Shown: positions 1 to 9,728 of the stretch, in pieces
Numbering within the stretch: position 1 is the stretch's first letter
Layout of the letters: every line of letters starts with the position of its first letter
Source: Arthrobacter sp. SDTb3-6
Lineage (GTDB): Bacteria; Actinomycetota; Actinomycetes; Actinomycetales; Micrococcaceae
Direction of reading: 5' to 3'
Length of the DNA stretch: 64,000 nt
Assembly (NCBI RefSeq): GCF_013376095.1
Contig: NZ_JAAMFN010000017.1
Location: forward strand, 1 to 64,000
Notes under the pieces: model-generated
What the model was told of the DNA's origin: nothing
Seen by the model: the letters and a program-made list of their open reading frames with translations, nothing else
Databases searched by the model: none
Position numbers and translations under genes: made by a program

Positions 1-32
1 TTTTCGGCCGAATTTTTGGCCGATTTCTGCAA

Positions 33-638
33 CTACTGCGACCCAGTTGCCCGGGGGCGGCGCTTTTGCGGGTGCGGCGTCTCGCCGGCGGCCAGCATCG
101 CCACAAAGCGGGCAATCTTCGCGGCCCGCGCGGCCGGCGTCTTCACCGTGGCGGTCCGGTAAATCAGCGCGTAGCGGTTCACGGCGGTGAGCACCTCGAA
201 CATGGCCTGTGCCTGCGGATCCGCAGCAATGGCCGCCGCCAGGTCGGCGGGCACCTCGGCCACGGACTGCCCCGCATACGCGGCCTCCCAGCGGCCGTCG
301 GCCCGGGCGGCGTCGACGGCGGCCTGCCCGGCGGGCTCCAGCCGCCCCGCGGCCGCAAGCCGCTCAATGTTGCGCACATTGTTGCCGGACCACTTGCTCG
401 CCCGCGTGCGCGGCGTGAACCGCGTGAGGTAGCTGCCGGCGTCGCGCCTGCCAATGACGCCGTCAATCCAGCCAAAGCACAGGGCTTCGTCCAGTGCCGC
501 CGCATAGTCCAGCGCGGTGACGGTGCCGCCCTTTTTGTGCAGCACCAGCCTGACCCCGGCCGACGACGCATGGTTGTCTGCCAGCCACGCCCGCCACGCC
601 GCGGCGTCCGGGAGCAGGAGTTCGGGCAGCTCGATCAT
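33..638 (-). CDS. YdeI/OmpD-associated-like family protein
   Basis: The 201-residue product has the usual layout of the YdeI family: an N-terminal segment with the pattern LHKKGG, then ALCFGWIDG and a TRFTPR-x-ASKWS stretch, followed by an alanine-rich helical tail ending in a basic cluster. These motifs are seen directly. Family members are linked to bacteriocin protection or general stress, with no established reaction. The ATG at 638 faces the VOC gene at 692, and the 53-bp gap holds an inverted repeat, so the two genes probably share a regulator. Family call is firm; cellular role is unknown. Confidence 0.85.
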   Translation of the reverse strand: MIELPELLLPDAAAWRAWLADNHASSAGVRLVLHKKGGTVTALDYAAALDEALCFGWIDGVIGRRDAGSYLTRFTPRTRASKWSGNNVRNIERLAAAGRLEPAGQAAVDAARADGRWEAAYAGQSVAEVPADLAAAIAADPQAQAMFEVLTAVNRYALIYRTATVKTPAARAAKIARFVAMLAAGETPHPQKRRPRATGSQ

Positions 639-649
639 GGCTACACCCT

Positions 650-684
650 AACGTTGGTAGCCTTTTGAAAACCACCAACGTTGG
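650..684. promoter_or_regulatory. Inverted-repeat operator candidate in divergent promoter
   Basis: AACGTTGGT at 650-658 and ACCAACGTT at 674-682 are perfect 9-bp inverted arms with a 15-bp spacer. The right copy extends to the 10-bp palindrome CCAACGTTGG (675-684). The element sits between two divergent starts (638 and 692) and overlaps the ribosome-binding region of the VOC gene. No regulator gene is adjacent, so the binding protein is unknown. Confidence 0.5.
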
Positions 685-691
685 AGAAAAA

Positions 692-1360
692 ATGCTGCGC
701 GTCCGCCCCGTCCTCTTCACCTCCCGGCTCGACGAATACGCCGCCCTGCTCACGGCCCTGGGCCTGGCCTGCACGGAAAACCACGGCGGCTGGCGGGTCC
801 TTGACTGCGGCGACGGCAAGGTGGGCCTGCACAGGGCCGAACGGGACAGCCCGCAGGACGGCACCACGGCCCCGGGCTTCGAGCTGCGGGACCGGAACAT
901 CTTTGTCCGCCGCACGCTTGCGGACGGCACGCACGCCGAACTGGTCGACTCGGACCACGGCCCGGCCGCACGCGTCACGGCGCCGGACGGGTTCAGCTTC
1001 CTCGCCGACCCCGTCACCGACCTCGCATCCCGACGGCCCGGCGCCCTGGCCGTGGTCCAGCTCTGGCACACGCCGGACGTGGACGCCGCCCGGAAGGTGC
1101 TGGCGGACATCGGCGCCCGCCCGCTCCCGCCCCGCCCGGTGGGCTCCGCCGTGTTCCGGGCCAAAAACGGCGGCCTTGTGGCCCTGCTCCCCGCCGGGGC
1201 GTCCGGCGCCGGGCTGGCCCTGGAGTACGACGGCGGCCTGGCCGCCCTGGGTGCCCGCCTCGCCGCCGCGGGGGTGCCGGCCGCGCAGGGCCGCGGCACG
1301 CTGGACGTGCAAACGCCCTGCGGGGGCACGCTGCAGGTCTTCGCGGCCGCGGCCGGTTGA
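692..1360 (+). CDS. VOC (glyoxalase/bleomycin resistance) family protein
   Basis: The 222-residue product resembles two-module vicinal-oxygen-chelate proteins: it opens with a LRVRPVLFTSRLDEYAALL strand-helix, and a second module starts near residue 120 (LAVVQLWHTPDVDAARKVL). VOC proteins include dioxygenases, glyoxalases and drug-binding proteins; nothing here fixes the substrate. I chose ATG 692 over the TTG at 665 because GGAG at 683-686 gives a 5-nt spacing. It is divergent from the YdeI-like gene and may be co-regulated through the intervening inverted repeat. Confidence 0.8.
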   Translation: MLRVRPVLFTSRLDEYAALLTALGLACTENHGGWRVLDCGDGKVGLHRAERDSPQDGTTAPGFELRDRNIFVRRTLADGTHAELVDSDHGPAARVTAPDGFSFLADPVTDLASRRPGALAVVQLWHTPDVDAARKVLADIGARPLPPRPVGSAVFRAKNGGLVALLPAGASGAGLALEYDGGLAALGARLAAAGVPAAQGRGTLDVQTPCGGTLQVFAAAAG

Positions 1361-1406
1361 ACCCCGACCGGGGCGTGCCGGGGCGTTCATGGGGTAGAAC
1401 TGATAC

Positions 1407-1946
1407 ATGAGCGTGCGCACCCCCGACCCCAATCCCGGCTGGCTGTCCAACGAGGACCTGTACGAGGCCAGGAACCGGCTTCCCATGGTGTACGTGGAGG
1501 TGGTGCCGGTGCGCCTGGACCCCCTCGGCTACGTCAGCGAGGTGGGCCTGCTGCTGCAGGCCGACGAGAACGGCAGCATGGTCCGCACCCTGGTCTCCGG
1601 GCGCGTACTGTACCGCGAGACCATCCGGGCCGCGCTGGTCCGCCACATTGAAAAGGACCTGGGCCCGCTGGCGTTCCCGCAGCTGCCCGTCAGCCCGGTC
1701 CCGTTCACCGTGGCCGAGTACCTGCCCTCGCCGTCGGAGACCGGCTACACGGACGAACGCCAGCACGCCGTCGCCATGGTGTACGTCATCCCCGTCTCGG
1801 GCGAATGCGAGCCCCGCCAGGATGCACTGGAGTTGACCTGGATGACGCCGGAGGAGGCGCTCAGCCCCGGCGTGCAGGCGGAATTCGTGGGCGGACGCGG
1901 CGCCCTGGTCCGCCAGGCGGTTTTCTACGCCGGCCTGGGCCGGTAG
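1407..1946 (+). CDS. NUDIX hydrolase-like family protein (DUF4916-like)
   Basis: The 179-residue product has the beta-rich start PMVYVEVVPVRLDPLGYVSEVGLLL, a loop with GRVLYRETIRAALVRHIEKDLG, and the C-terminal TWMTPEEAL segment seen in actinobacterial Nudix-fold proteins. The canonical Nudix box (GX5EX7REUXEEXGU) is degenerate: the REx2REx2 core is replaced by RETIRAALVRHIEKDLG. Hydrolase activity therefore cannot be assumed. The gene stands alone, 46 bp after the VOC gene stop. Confidence 0.72.
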   Translation: MSVRTPDPNPGWLSNEDLYEARNRLPMVYVEVVPVRLDPLGYVSEVGLLLQADENGSMVRTLVSGRVLYRETIRAALVRHIEKDLGPLAFPQLPVSPVPFTVAEYLPSPSETGYTDERQHAVAMVYVIPVSGECEPRQDALELTWMTPEEALSPGVQAEFVGGRGALVRQAVFYAGLGR

Positions 1947-1988
1947 GGACCCTAGCCGGTTCCGGCGAAGCGGCGTAGATTACGTTTC

Positions 1989-2705
1989 ATGGACACTGCC
2001 CAGCTCTCAGTCCTTGTCAACGCCGACGCAGAACAGGTGTGGCTCATGCTGCGTGAACCGGCCAGGATCGCCCAGTGGCACGGGTGGGAGATGGAGGGCC
2101 TGGACGACGAGATCCGCCAGATCTACTACGACAATGTCACCGAAAGCCCCGACCACCTCCGCCTGGACCTGGGCCGGGGCGACGCCTTCATCCTCACGCC
2201 CCACCAGGACGGCACCCTGGTGACCCTGAACCGCGGGACGGCCACCGGCGAATGGGCCAGGTACGACACCGACATCACCGAGGGCTGGAGCATCTTCCTC
2301 CAGCAGCTCAAGTTCAAGCTGGCCCGGCATCCGCACACGCCCCGGCGCACCGTCTACGTGGATGGCACCAGCGCCGCACACACCCACCTGTGGGACGCCC
2401 TGGGCATTGACACCGGCTGGCTCCCGGACCCCGGCGAGCCCTACGGGATCACGCTGACCACGGGCGACACGCTCAGCGGCAAGGTCTGGTACCGGACGGA
2501 CACGCAGCTGGGCCTGACCGTGGCGGACTACGCCGAACACGGCGACGGGCTGCTCATCCTGGCCCAGCAGGCGCGCGTCCCGGGCCTGCGCGAGCACCCT
2601 GGCGCCCAGGTCATCGCCTCCACATTCGGGCTCGGCGCCGCCGACCTGGAAAAAATCAGCACCCAGTGGGACACGTTCATGGAGACCCACTACCCGGACG
2701 CGTAG
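1989..2705 (+). CDS. SRPBCC/START-like domain protein (Aha1-type)
   Basis: The 238-residue product starts with a strand (TAQLSVLVNADAEQVWLMLREP) and an AQWHGWEMEGLDDE loop that match activator-of-Hsp90-like SRPBCC proteins, which bind small hydrophobic ligands. The second half repeats a START-like pattern (SAAHTHLWDALG ... TLSGKVWYRTDTQLGL), so the protein may carry two diverged copies of the fold. The function is unknown. A strong hairpin follows the stop codon at 2722-2776. Confidence 0.75.
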   Translation: MDTAQLSVLVNADAEQVWLMLREPARIAQWHGWEMEGLDDEIRQIYYDNVTESPDHLRLDLGRGDAFILTPHQDGTLVTLNRGTATGEWARYDTDITEGWSIFLQQLKFKLARHPHTPRRTVYVDGTSAAHTHLWDALGIDTGWLPDPGEPYGITLTTGDTLSGKVWYRTDTQLGLTVADYAEHGDGLLILAQQARVPGLREHPGAQVIASTFGLGAADLEKISTQWDTFMETHYPDA

Positions 2706-2721
2706 TCCCCCGGCCACAACA

Positions 2722-2776
2722 CCAAGGTGGGGTGCGACGGCGGCCCCCGACCGCCGTCGCACCCCACCTTGGTTTT
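2722..2776. terminator. Strong bidirectional terminator between convergent genes
   Basis: Perfect 22-bp arms at 2722-2743 and 2751-2772 enclose a 7-nt loop and are followed by TTTT (2773-2776). The hairpin lies between the SRPBCC gene (+) and the symporter gene (-). Confidence 0.85.
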
Positions 2777-2828
2777 GTCCTGCCTTGTGTTGTCCTGCCT
2801 TGTGTTGTGCCGCCTTGTGCTGTGCCGC
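2775..2828. repeat. 15-bp tandem repeat, about 3.6 copies
   Basis: The unit TTGTCCTGCCTTGTG occurs at 2775-2789 and 2790-2804, then as TTGTGCCGCCTTGTG at 2805-2819 and as a partial copy to 2828. The array sits between the terminator and the stop codon of the symporter. It is a probable slippage array, variable between strains. Confidence 0.8.
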
Positions 2829-2833
2829 GGCGG

Positions 2834-4546
2834 CTAGATCACCGGGCCCGGCGTCTCCACGGACGTGGACGCAAAGGCCGTCACCTCGGGGTCGTCCTCG
2901 TTCGCGCCGAAGTCGGAGGCCCTGGTGATGTCCTTGCCGTCGGGCACCTTCGCCGCCCGCAGGATCAGGGTCAGCACCGCCGCCACCACCGCATTGAGCA
3001 CAAACGCCGTGATGGCGATGTAGACCTTCGTGTCGGTGCCCGGGATGGCGGCAATGGAGCCGCCGAAGTGGGCGTGCGTCACGGGGTTGACCACGCTGTA
3101 CGCAGCCCAGGTGCCGTAAATGATGCCCGCGGCCCAACCGGCCAGCAGCGCCCACTTGTGGAACCACCGCGTGTACAGCCCCGCCACGATCGCCGGGAAC
3201 GTCTGCAGGATCCAGATGCCGCCCAGCAGCTGCATGTTGATCGCGGCGGAGGAATCCAGGCCGATGACAAAGATCAGGGCCCCGAACTTGACCACCAGGG
3301 ACACCAGCTTGGAGACCTTGGCCTCCTGCTTCGGGGTGGCGTCCTTGACGAAGAAGTCCTTGTAGATGTTCCGGGTGAACAGGTTCGCGGCGGCGATGGA
3401 CATGATGGCCGCGGGGACCAGTGCCCCGACGGCAATGGCTGCCAGCGCCACCCCGGCAAACCAGGACGGGAAGTTGTCCAGGAACAGCTGCGGGACCACC
3501 AGCTGCGGGTTGATGGTCTTGCCGTTGAGCTCCACCGGCTTCGTCCCGGCGGCAATGGCAATGTAGCCCAGCAGCGCCAGGAAGCCGAGCACCAGCGAGT
3601 ACAGCGGCAGCACGGCGGCGTTCTTGCGGATGGTGTTGCGGCTCTTGGTGGCCAGCACGCCGGTGATGGAGTGCGGGTACATGAACAGGGCCATGGCCGA
3701 GCCGAGCGCCAGCGTGGCGTAGGCCCCGTAGCTGTTTGCGCCCGGAATGAACGGCCCGGGCACCTTGCCGGTGGCCGGGTTCACGGTGGTCATCTTTTCC
3801 TGGGCCGCCCCGAAGATGTGCTCCCAGCCGCCGAACTTTTGCGGCAGGTAGATGATGGCCACGATGACGGCCAGGTAGATCAGCACATCCTTGACCACGG
3901 CAATCATGGCCGGGGCGCGCAGGCCCGAGGTGTAGGTGTACGCGGCCAGCACCACAAACGCGACGATGAGCGGCAGGTCGTTGAGGAACCAGTTGTCGGC
4001 GCTCCCCACGCCCAGCACCGTCAGCACCGACTTGATGCCCACCAGCTGCAGCGCAATGTAGGGCATGGTGGCGATGATGCCGGTCAGGGCAATGGCCAGC
4101 GACAGCGGCTTGCTGCCGTAGCGCCCGCCCACAAAGTCGGCCGTGGTGACGAAGCCGTGGCGCTTGGACACCGACCACAGCCGGGCCATCAGGACGAACA
4201 CGATCGGGTAGAGCACAATGGTGTACGGGACCGCGAAGAAGCCGCTCACCGAGCCGGCCGCCCACATGGCCGCGGGCACCGCCACGAAGGTGTAGGCCGT
4301 GTACAGGTCGCCGCCGAGCAGGAACCAGGTGATCCAGGAGCCGAACTTCCGCCCGCCCAGGCCCCATTCATCCAGCGAGTGCAGCCCGTCCGTGCCGCCG
4401 CCGCGCCAGCGGGCGGCATAGAATCCCATGACGCCCACCAGGACAAAAAGAATGACGACGACGAGCAGTGCCGTCACGTCGACGCCGCGGGTGGGCGCCG
4501 GGGCGGTGGCCAGGACGCCGGCCAGTGCGGCGGGTGCGGCGCTCAC
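2834..4546 (-). CDS. Sodium:solute symporter, monocarboxylate permease type
   Basis: The 570-residue product has about 13 hydrophobic segments and SSS-family signatures: GGRKFGSWITWFLLGGDLYTAYTF near the N-terminus and the pattern ALVPAAIMSIAAANLFTRNIYKDF. The family couples sodium to uptake of small solutes; partnership with a DUF3311 protein is typical of MctP-like carriers for lactate, pyruvate, acetate or propionate. GTG at 4546 overlaps the DUF3311 stop by a GTGA junction (4543-4546), which argues against the longer ATG-initiated frame from 4711. Substrate is inferred only. Confidence 0.88.
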   Translation of the reverse strand: MSAAPAALAGVLATAPAPTRGVDVTALLVVVILFVLVGVMGFYAARWRGGGTDGLHSLDEWGLGGRKFGSWITWFLLGGDLYTAYTFVAVPAAMWAAGSVSGFFAVPYTIVLYPIVFVLMARLWSVSKRHGFVTTADFVGGRYGSKPLSLAIALTGIIATMPYIALQLVGIKSVLTVLGVGSADNWFLNDLPLIVAFVVLAAYTYTSGLRAPAMIAVVKDVLIYLAVIVAIIYLPQKFGGWEHIFGAAQEKMTTVNPATGKVPGPFIPGANSYGAYATLALGSAMALFMYPHSITGVLATKSRNTIRKNAAVLPLYSLVLGFLALLGYIAIAAGTKPVELNGKTINPQLVVPQLFLDNFPSWFAGVALAAIAVGALVPAAIMSIAAANLFTRNIYKDFFVKDATPKQEAKVSKLVSLVVKFGALIFVIGLDSSAAINMQLLGGIWILQTFPAIVAGLYTRWFHKWALLAGWAAGIIYGTWAAYSVVNPVTHAHFGGSIAAIPGTDTKVYIAITAFVLNAVVAAVLTLILRAAKVPDGKDITRASDFGANEDDPEVTAFASTSVETPGPVI

Positions 4547-4854
4547 AGGGCCCCGCCCCCGGCGTCGTGCCTGCCCCTGTGATCCGGCTGCCTGGCGGCA
4601 ACACGGCGGCGCCGGTCCTCGGCGGTCATCAACCAGTAGGAGATGCCGATAAGGATGGCGCAGATGGGCACCCACATCATCTGGTACCAGTAAAAGTAGG
4701 GGATCCCCCACAGGTGCGGATCGGCCTTCGCGTAGAGGGGTACCAGGAGCGGCACGACGATGGCCGCCGCCAGAAGGATGCCGCTGATGACGTACGGCAG
4801 GGGTTTCGCCGGTCCCCGGGTGGGGGAATCGTGAGTGATGTTCGTTGCGGACAT
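4543..4854 (-). CDS. DUF3311 small membrane protein
   Basis: The 103-residue product has two transmembrane segments (about residues 19-38 and 53-73) around the loop KADPHLWGIPYFYWYQMMW, the hallmark of DUF3311. Such proteins are encoded directly before solute:sodium symporters and probably assist them. ATG 4854 has an AGGAG 8 nt upstream. It is translationally coupled to the symporter by GTGA. Confidence 0.88.
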   Translation of the reverse strand: MSATNITHDSPTRGPAKPLPYVISGILLAAAIVVPLLVPLYAKADPHLWGIPYFYWYQMMWVPICAILIGISYWLMTAEDRRRRVAARQPDHRGRHDAGGGAL

Positions 4855-4921
4855 GAGCGGCTCCTTTGGGCTCTGCAGTCCTCGAATGTTCTTGACTCGT
4901 TCATGGTAAGGACTCCTAATG

Positions 4922-4935
4922 ACCGACCGGTAGGT
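4922..4935. promoter_or_regulatory. Palindromic operator candidate upstream of DUF3311-symporter
   Basis: ACCGACCGGTAGGT at 4922-4935 is a palindrome with six of seven pairs matching. It lies 68 bp upstream of the DUF3311 ATG and resembles TetR-family operators in form. No regulator is adjacent, so it could serve either the symporter pair or tgt. Confidence 0.4.
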
Positions 4936-4948
4936 ATGTGCGAAATAA

Positions 4949-6448
<1,500 letters not shown>

Positions 6449-6451
6449 CGG

Positions 6452-6886
6452 CTAGGCCAGCACGCGCAGCTTGGAAGCGGTGCGGCCAAACAGTGCATGG
6501 TCGGCCGACACCCGGCCGGGACCGACCAGCGCGACTGCCGCCGCCGCTGCAGCCAGCAGCAGCACCAGCTCAAAGCCGCCCTTGTCCACGAACACGCCGG
6601 CCGTGGCATGGACCAGGACGAAGGCGCCGATCATTTCCAGGCACAGCAGTGCGGCAAAGGGCCGGGACAGGATGCCCAGGATCAGGGCAATGCCGCCGAC
6701 GAGTTCCAGCGTGGCAACGACGGGGGCCACCAGGTCCGCGGCCGGGACGCCCATCTGGGCAAAGGAGCCCTGGGTGCCGGCAATGGTGAACTGGGCGTAT
6801 TTCTGCCAGCCGTGGGCGGCAAAAAGGAAGCCGACAACAATGCGCAGGACGGTGCGGGCGGTAGTGGTCAGTGCGGGGTTGTTCAT
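6452..6886 (-). CDS. DoxX family membrane protein
   Basis: The 144-residue product has four transmembrane segments and the DoxX motif RIVVGFLFAAHGWQKY, then PVVATLELVGGIALILG and an LCLEMIGAF helix. DoxX proteins are small inner-membrane proteins linked to quinone, thiol or oxidative stress; the reaction is not fixed here. ATG 6886 is preferred; an upstream in-frame GTG would add a few residues. It converges on tgt with a 3-bp gap. Two palindromes lie 60-110 bp upstream. Confidence 0.88.
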   Translation of the reverse strand: MNNPALTTTARTVLRIVVGFLFAAHGWQKYAQFTIAGTQGSFAQMGVPAADLVAPVVATLELVGGIALILGILSRPFAALLCLEMIGAFVLVHATAGVFVDKGGFELVLLLAAAAAAVALVGPGRVSADHALFGRTASKLRVLA

Positions 6887-6949
6887 GGAATTCTTCACCG
6901 TTTCGGGGTCGTGGGACGGCCTTGGGGAACAGGCAGCAGGCATCAATTG

Positions 6950-6996
6950 ATTGAAGCTTCAATGAAAGCATTTCATAAATTAAGTTGAAGCGTCAA
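6950..6996. promoter_or_regulatory. Repeated TTGAAGC-TTCAA palindromes upstream of doxX
   Basis: ATTGAAGCTTCAAT at 6950-6963 is a perfect 14-bp palindrome. TTGAAGCGTCAA at 6985-6996 is a second, imperfect copy 34 bp away. The pair looks like a MarR- or HxlR-type operator for the doxX gene. The nearest MarR gene in the window is 52 kb away, so the regulator is unknown. Confidence 0.5.
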
Positions 6997-7048
6997 TTAA
7001 TTGTGTCGCCGGCACCCGCAGCGCCTCCGGCGGCTGCCTCCGCCCGGG

Positions 7049-7780
7049 CTAGGCGGCGTACGTCGGTTCGTGCCGCTTGAACCAGCCGATCACCAGCGTG
7101 GTGACCGGGACCAGCAGGTACTGCACGCCCACCTTGTACAGGAACCCCACCACCACGTAGTTGGCGAACATGCCAAAGCCCACGATGCCGATCACCGGCG
7201 CGGCAATGGTGCAGAAGATGAGCGTGTCGATGAATTCGCCCACCCCGCTGGAACCCATGAGCCGCATCCACAGCTTCCGCTCCCCCTGGCGGGCCTTGAG
7301 CCGGACCATGATGAGCGAGTTGATGGTCTGCCCGGCCAGGAACGCGAGCAGGCTGGCCAGCACGATCTGCGGCACCGGGCCCAGCGCCTCCACGAGGGCG
7401 TGCTGCTTTGCGATGCCGTAGTCGTCCGTGAAGCCGGGCAGGGCGATGATCACCCAGTAGCTCAGCGACGCGAAAACTGACAGGGCAAAGGTGGTGAAAA
7501 TGGCCTTGCGCGCCATCTTGAAGCCGTAGATCTCGCTGATCACGTCGCCAAGGATGTAGGCGAACGGGAACAGGAAGAAGCCGCCGTCGGTCACGATCGG
7601 GCCAAACTGCACGCCCTTGGACGCGCCAATGTTGGAGAGGATCACGATGACGGCCATGCTGGCCAGCAGGATGCCGTAGTAGCGGCTTCCGACGTCGGCA
7701 AAGCGCGGCCGGGCGGAAGGTTCGCCCGCAGCACCGGGGCTGGTTTCGGGCGTGGCGGCATTGTTTTGCAGCGGGGGCAT
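7049..7780 (-). CDS. Queuosine precursor transporter, YhhQ/VUT family
   Basis: The 243-residue product has six to seven transmembrane segments. It carries family patterns YYGILLASMAVIVILSNI, FPFAYILGDVISEIYGF, LAGQTINSLIMVRLKAR and SSGVGEFIDTLIFCTIA. YhhQ-type proteins import queuosine precursors such as preQ0 or preQ1. I use ATG 7780; ATG 7795 is an alternative with equally weak ribosome site. No preQ1 riboswitch signature was visible upstream. Nearby tgt is the expected partner. Confidence 0.88.
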   Translation of the reverse strand: MPPLQNNAATPETSPGAAGEPSARPRFADVGSRYYGILLASMAVIVILSNIGASKGVQFGPIVTDGGFFLFPFAYILGDVISEIYGFKMARKAIFTTFALSVFASLSYWVIIALPGFTDDYGIAKQHALVEALGPVPQIVLASLLAFLAGQTINSLIMVRLKARQGERKLWMRLMGSSGVGEFIDTLIFCTIAAPVIGIVGFGMFANYVVVGFLYKVGVQYLLVPVTTLVIGWFKRHEPTYAA

Positions 7781-7980
7781 GGCAGGCAGTCTCATATCCG
7801 TAGGCAAGTGGTTCGCCCAGCCACCACCTGCGGGAGGGGCGGCCGGCTGTATTATCACTGGGCCCGTCAGCACCCGGGCCATCCCCAATTCTGTCATGCC
7901 CCGTCCGGGGCCGCACCGGCCGGGCCGCGCGGGCGGGGAGGCCGGGCCGGGCCCGCCGGGCGCCCGCGCGGCTGGCCGCC

Positions 7981-8883
7981 TCAGGGCTGGTGCGCCAGCA
8001 TGAGCCTTTCGTTCTCGGCAAAGCACGCCGCCGTGTGCTCATTGAAGGCGGCACAGTGGCGGCGCACCAGGGCTTTCACGGCATTCGCGATCCGTTCCGT
8101 CTCGGCCGGCTGGCCGGCGCGGATGGTCCCGCCCGCGTCCACCACCACGTAGCCCCACTCGTACAGGGCGTCACAGCCCAGGGCACAGGTGAGCATGGCA
8201 CTGGCGGCAAAATCCAGGCGTTCCGCTTCGGAAGTGTTCGGCCTCGGCTTGATGTACCCGGCGATGAGCAGCCGCGCAGGCAGTTCCTCGCCGCAGATGG
8301 CGCACGGCGCCTTCAGCCGCCCGCGCAGCAGGTTCTTGCGCAGGTAGCCCTGTTCGAGCCTGATGGTGGTGAGTGTTTGTTCGTCCGGCTCGTCGGCACC
8401 CCAGACGCTGCCGGGCAGCCCGCGCAGGCTCCCCGCGGACGACTGCGGCGCGGTCACGCCGCACTCCTCCAGCAGCGCCTGCCCTTCCTCTTCCGACAGG
8501 GCCGTAATGTACCTCTGGCGGGGTTTGCCGGCAGCGTTCAGCGGCCCCGGGTTGCGGACGGCGACGAGCTCGGCTGCGCGGTCCCGGTGCACCCGAAGGC
8601 CTTCTGCCAGCGGGGTGGTGCGCACCAGCCAGCCGTCGGCGCCTTCGCCCAGCTGTTCCTCATAACCGCCGGGCCGGGGTGCTTCCTGCCATTCTTCAGT
8701 GACGACGCTCACGGCCCGGACGTACGGACCAAAGTAGTTGAACACCACGTCGCCGCGGCGCATTTCCTTCAGGTGGACCCTGTCACCCGGGAGGACGCCG
8801 CCGGGCCCGGGACAATTCCATAACGTCCCCTCCGTGATGGCTTGTTCATAGTTGCGGCCATGGCTGGCCCACCAGTACTGCAT
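7981..8883 (-). CDS. EVE/PUA-like plus degenerate HNH-like fusion protein
   Basis: The 300-residue product opens with MQYWWASHGRNYEQAI and LKEMRRGDVVFNYFGPYVRAVSVV (residues 1-65), which resembles EVE/PUA domains that read modified bases. The C-terminal part (190-260) has CAICGEELPARLLIAGYIKPR and AMLTCALGCDALYEWGYVVVD, the frame of an HNH nuclease with Cys pairs 194/197 and 233/237. The position expected to hold the HNH His (AHIKxR) is Tyr210, so catalysis may be lost or moved. A modification-dependent restriction or sensor role is inference. ATG 8883 has weak upstream support. Confidence 0.62.
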   Translation of the reverse strand: MQYWWASHGRNYEQAITEGTLWNCPGPGGVLPGDRVHLKEMRRGDVVFNYFGPYVRAVSVVTEEWQEAPRPGGYEEQLGEGADGWLVRTTPLAEGLRVHRDRAAELVAVRNPGPLNAAGKPRQRYITALSEEEGQALLEECGVTAPQSSAGSLRGLPGSVWGADEPDEQTLTTIRLEQGYLRKNLLRGRLKAPCAICGEELPARLLIAGYIKPRPNTSEAERLDFAASAMLTCALGCDALYEWGYVVVDAGGTIRAGQPAETERIANAVKALVRRHCAAFNEHTAACFAENERLMLAHQP

Positions 8884-9013
8884 TTGTAGTCTCCTTGCGT
8901 GGACTTCGCTTGCGTGCAAAATCAGCCTAACGTGGCAATCCTGCGCCACGAAAGATGACCTGCGACGCCGGTCCGCACCGTGGGAGCTGCTGCCCGCCCG
9001 GCCCGGCCGGCCG

Positions 9014-9589
9014 TCAGGGCGTGAAGCTGAGGATGTCCGCCACCTTGGCCCAGCCGCCGGCAGCGGCCAGGCGCGCGGCCTGTTCATCGCCGGCCACCAG
9101 GTAGAGCACGTCGGCGCCATGCAGGAAGGCTTCGTCCCCCAGGGAGGCGATCATGACGGCCTCCAGCGCCGCTTCCATGCCTGCGCCTTCGGGGTCCACA
9201 TGCAGCCCGCCCAGGACGGCCAGCCCCTCCGCCACCTTGACGCGCCCGCCGGCCACCGGCCGGTCGAACAAGGCGACCTCAACGGCGTCGTAGTTCTCCA
9301 GCGGCACCTCTGCCAGGTTGGTGTTCGGTGGCATGTGCGGGACCAGGTCAAGGTCGTCGGTCAGCGCCGAGAGCAGGACGGCGGTGCCGGTTTCCCTCAG
9401 GTGCGCCCCGGCGGCGAACCCGCGCGCCGCAGCAACATCCTCGGTCACCAGGTGCACCGTGCCGCCCTGGGGTGCCGCGCCGCCGCCAACGGGCCACGCG
9501 AGGATTTGTTCCGCGGCCGGATCGTCCAGCCCGCGGATGGCCGCCCAGGCGGGGCCCCACACCGTCAATGTTTCCTGCCAATGCGCCAT
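9014..9589 (-). CDS. GNAT-like acetyltransferase-fold protein
   Basis: The 191-residue product ends in a GNAT-like module: VKVAEGLAVLGGLHVDPEGAGMEAALEAVMIASL, then GADVLYLVAGDEQAARLAAAGGWAKVADI. These are the strand-helix and helix-strand parts around the acetyl-CoA site. The Q/RxxGxG/A pyrophosphate loop is not clearly present, so activity is uncertain. The N-terminal half is not recognised. It lies alone upstream of the EVE/HNH gene, same strand. Confidence 0.6.
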   Translation of the reverse strand: MAHWQETLTVWGPAWAAIRGLDDPAAEQILAWPVGGGAAPQGGTVHLVTEDVAAARGFAAGAHLRETGTAVLLSALTDDLDLVPHMPPNTNLAEVPLENYDAVEVALFDRPVAGGRVKVAEGLAVLGGLHVDPEGAGMEAALEAVMIASLGDEAFLHGADVLYLVAGDEQAARLAAAGGWAKVADILSFTP

Positions 9590-9728
9590 GAGTCCTCATC
9601 CTTCGCGTCAATGCATCCGTGGCCATGTGCCGGTGCGGGCGGTCCGGGAAGGGCTGCGGGTCCGGCCACTCCAGCATAGGCACACGGCGCGCCGGCGCCA
9701 GACCAGACAGGCAGTGGGTGCGGCGGCG

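Noticed and set aside
665-691. TTG start for the VOC gene
   Set aside because: It lies inside the inverted-repeat region, has no ribosome site, and ATG 692 is well placed after GGAG.
2007-4367. Long reading frame opposite and across the symporter and SRPBCC genes (786 codons)
   Set aside because: It has biased Arg/Gly/His composition without domains, and overlaps two genes with clear family matches. High-GC frame shadow.
7781-7980. preQ1 riboswitch before the YhhQ-type gene
   Set aside because: I looked for the AAAAAACTA-type tail and pseudoknot in the minus-strand leader and found none; only GC-rich sequence is seen.
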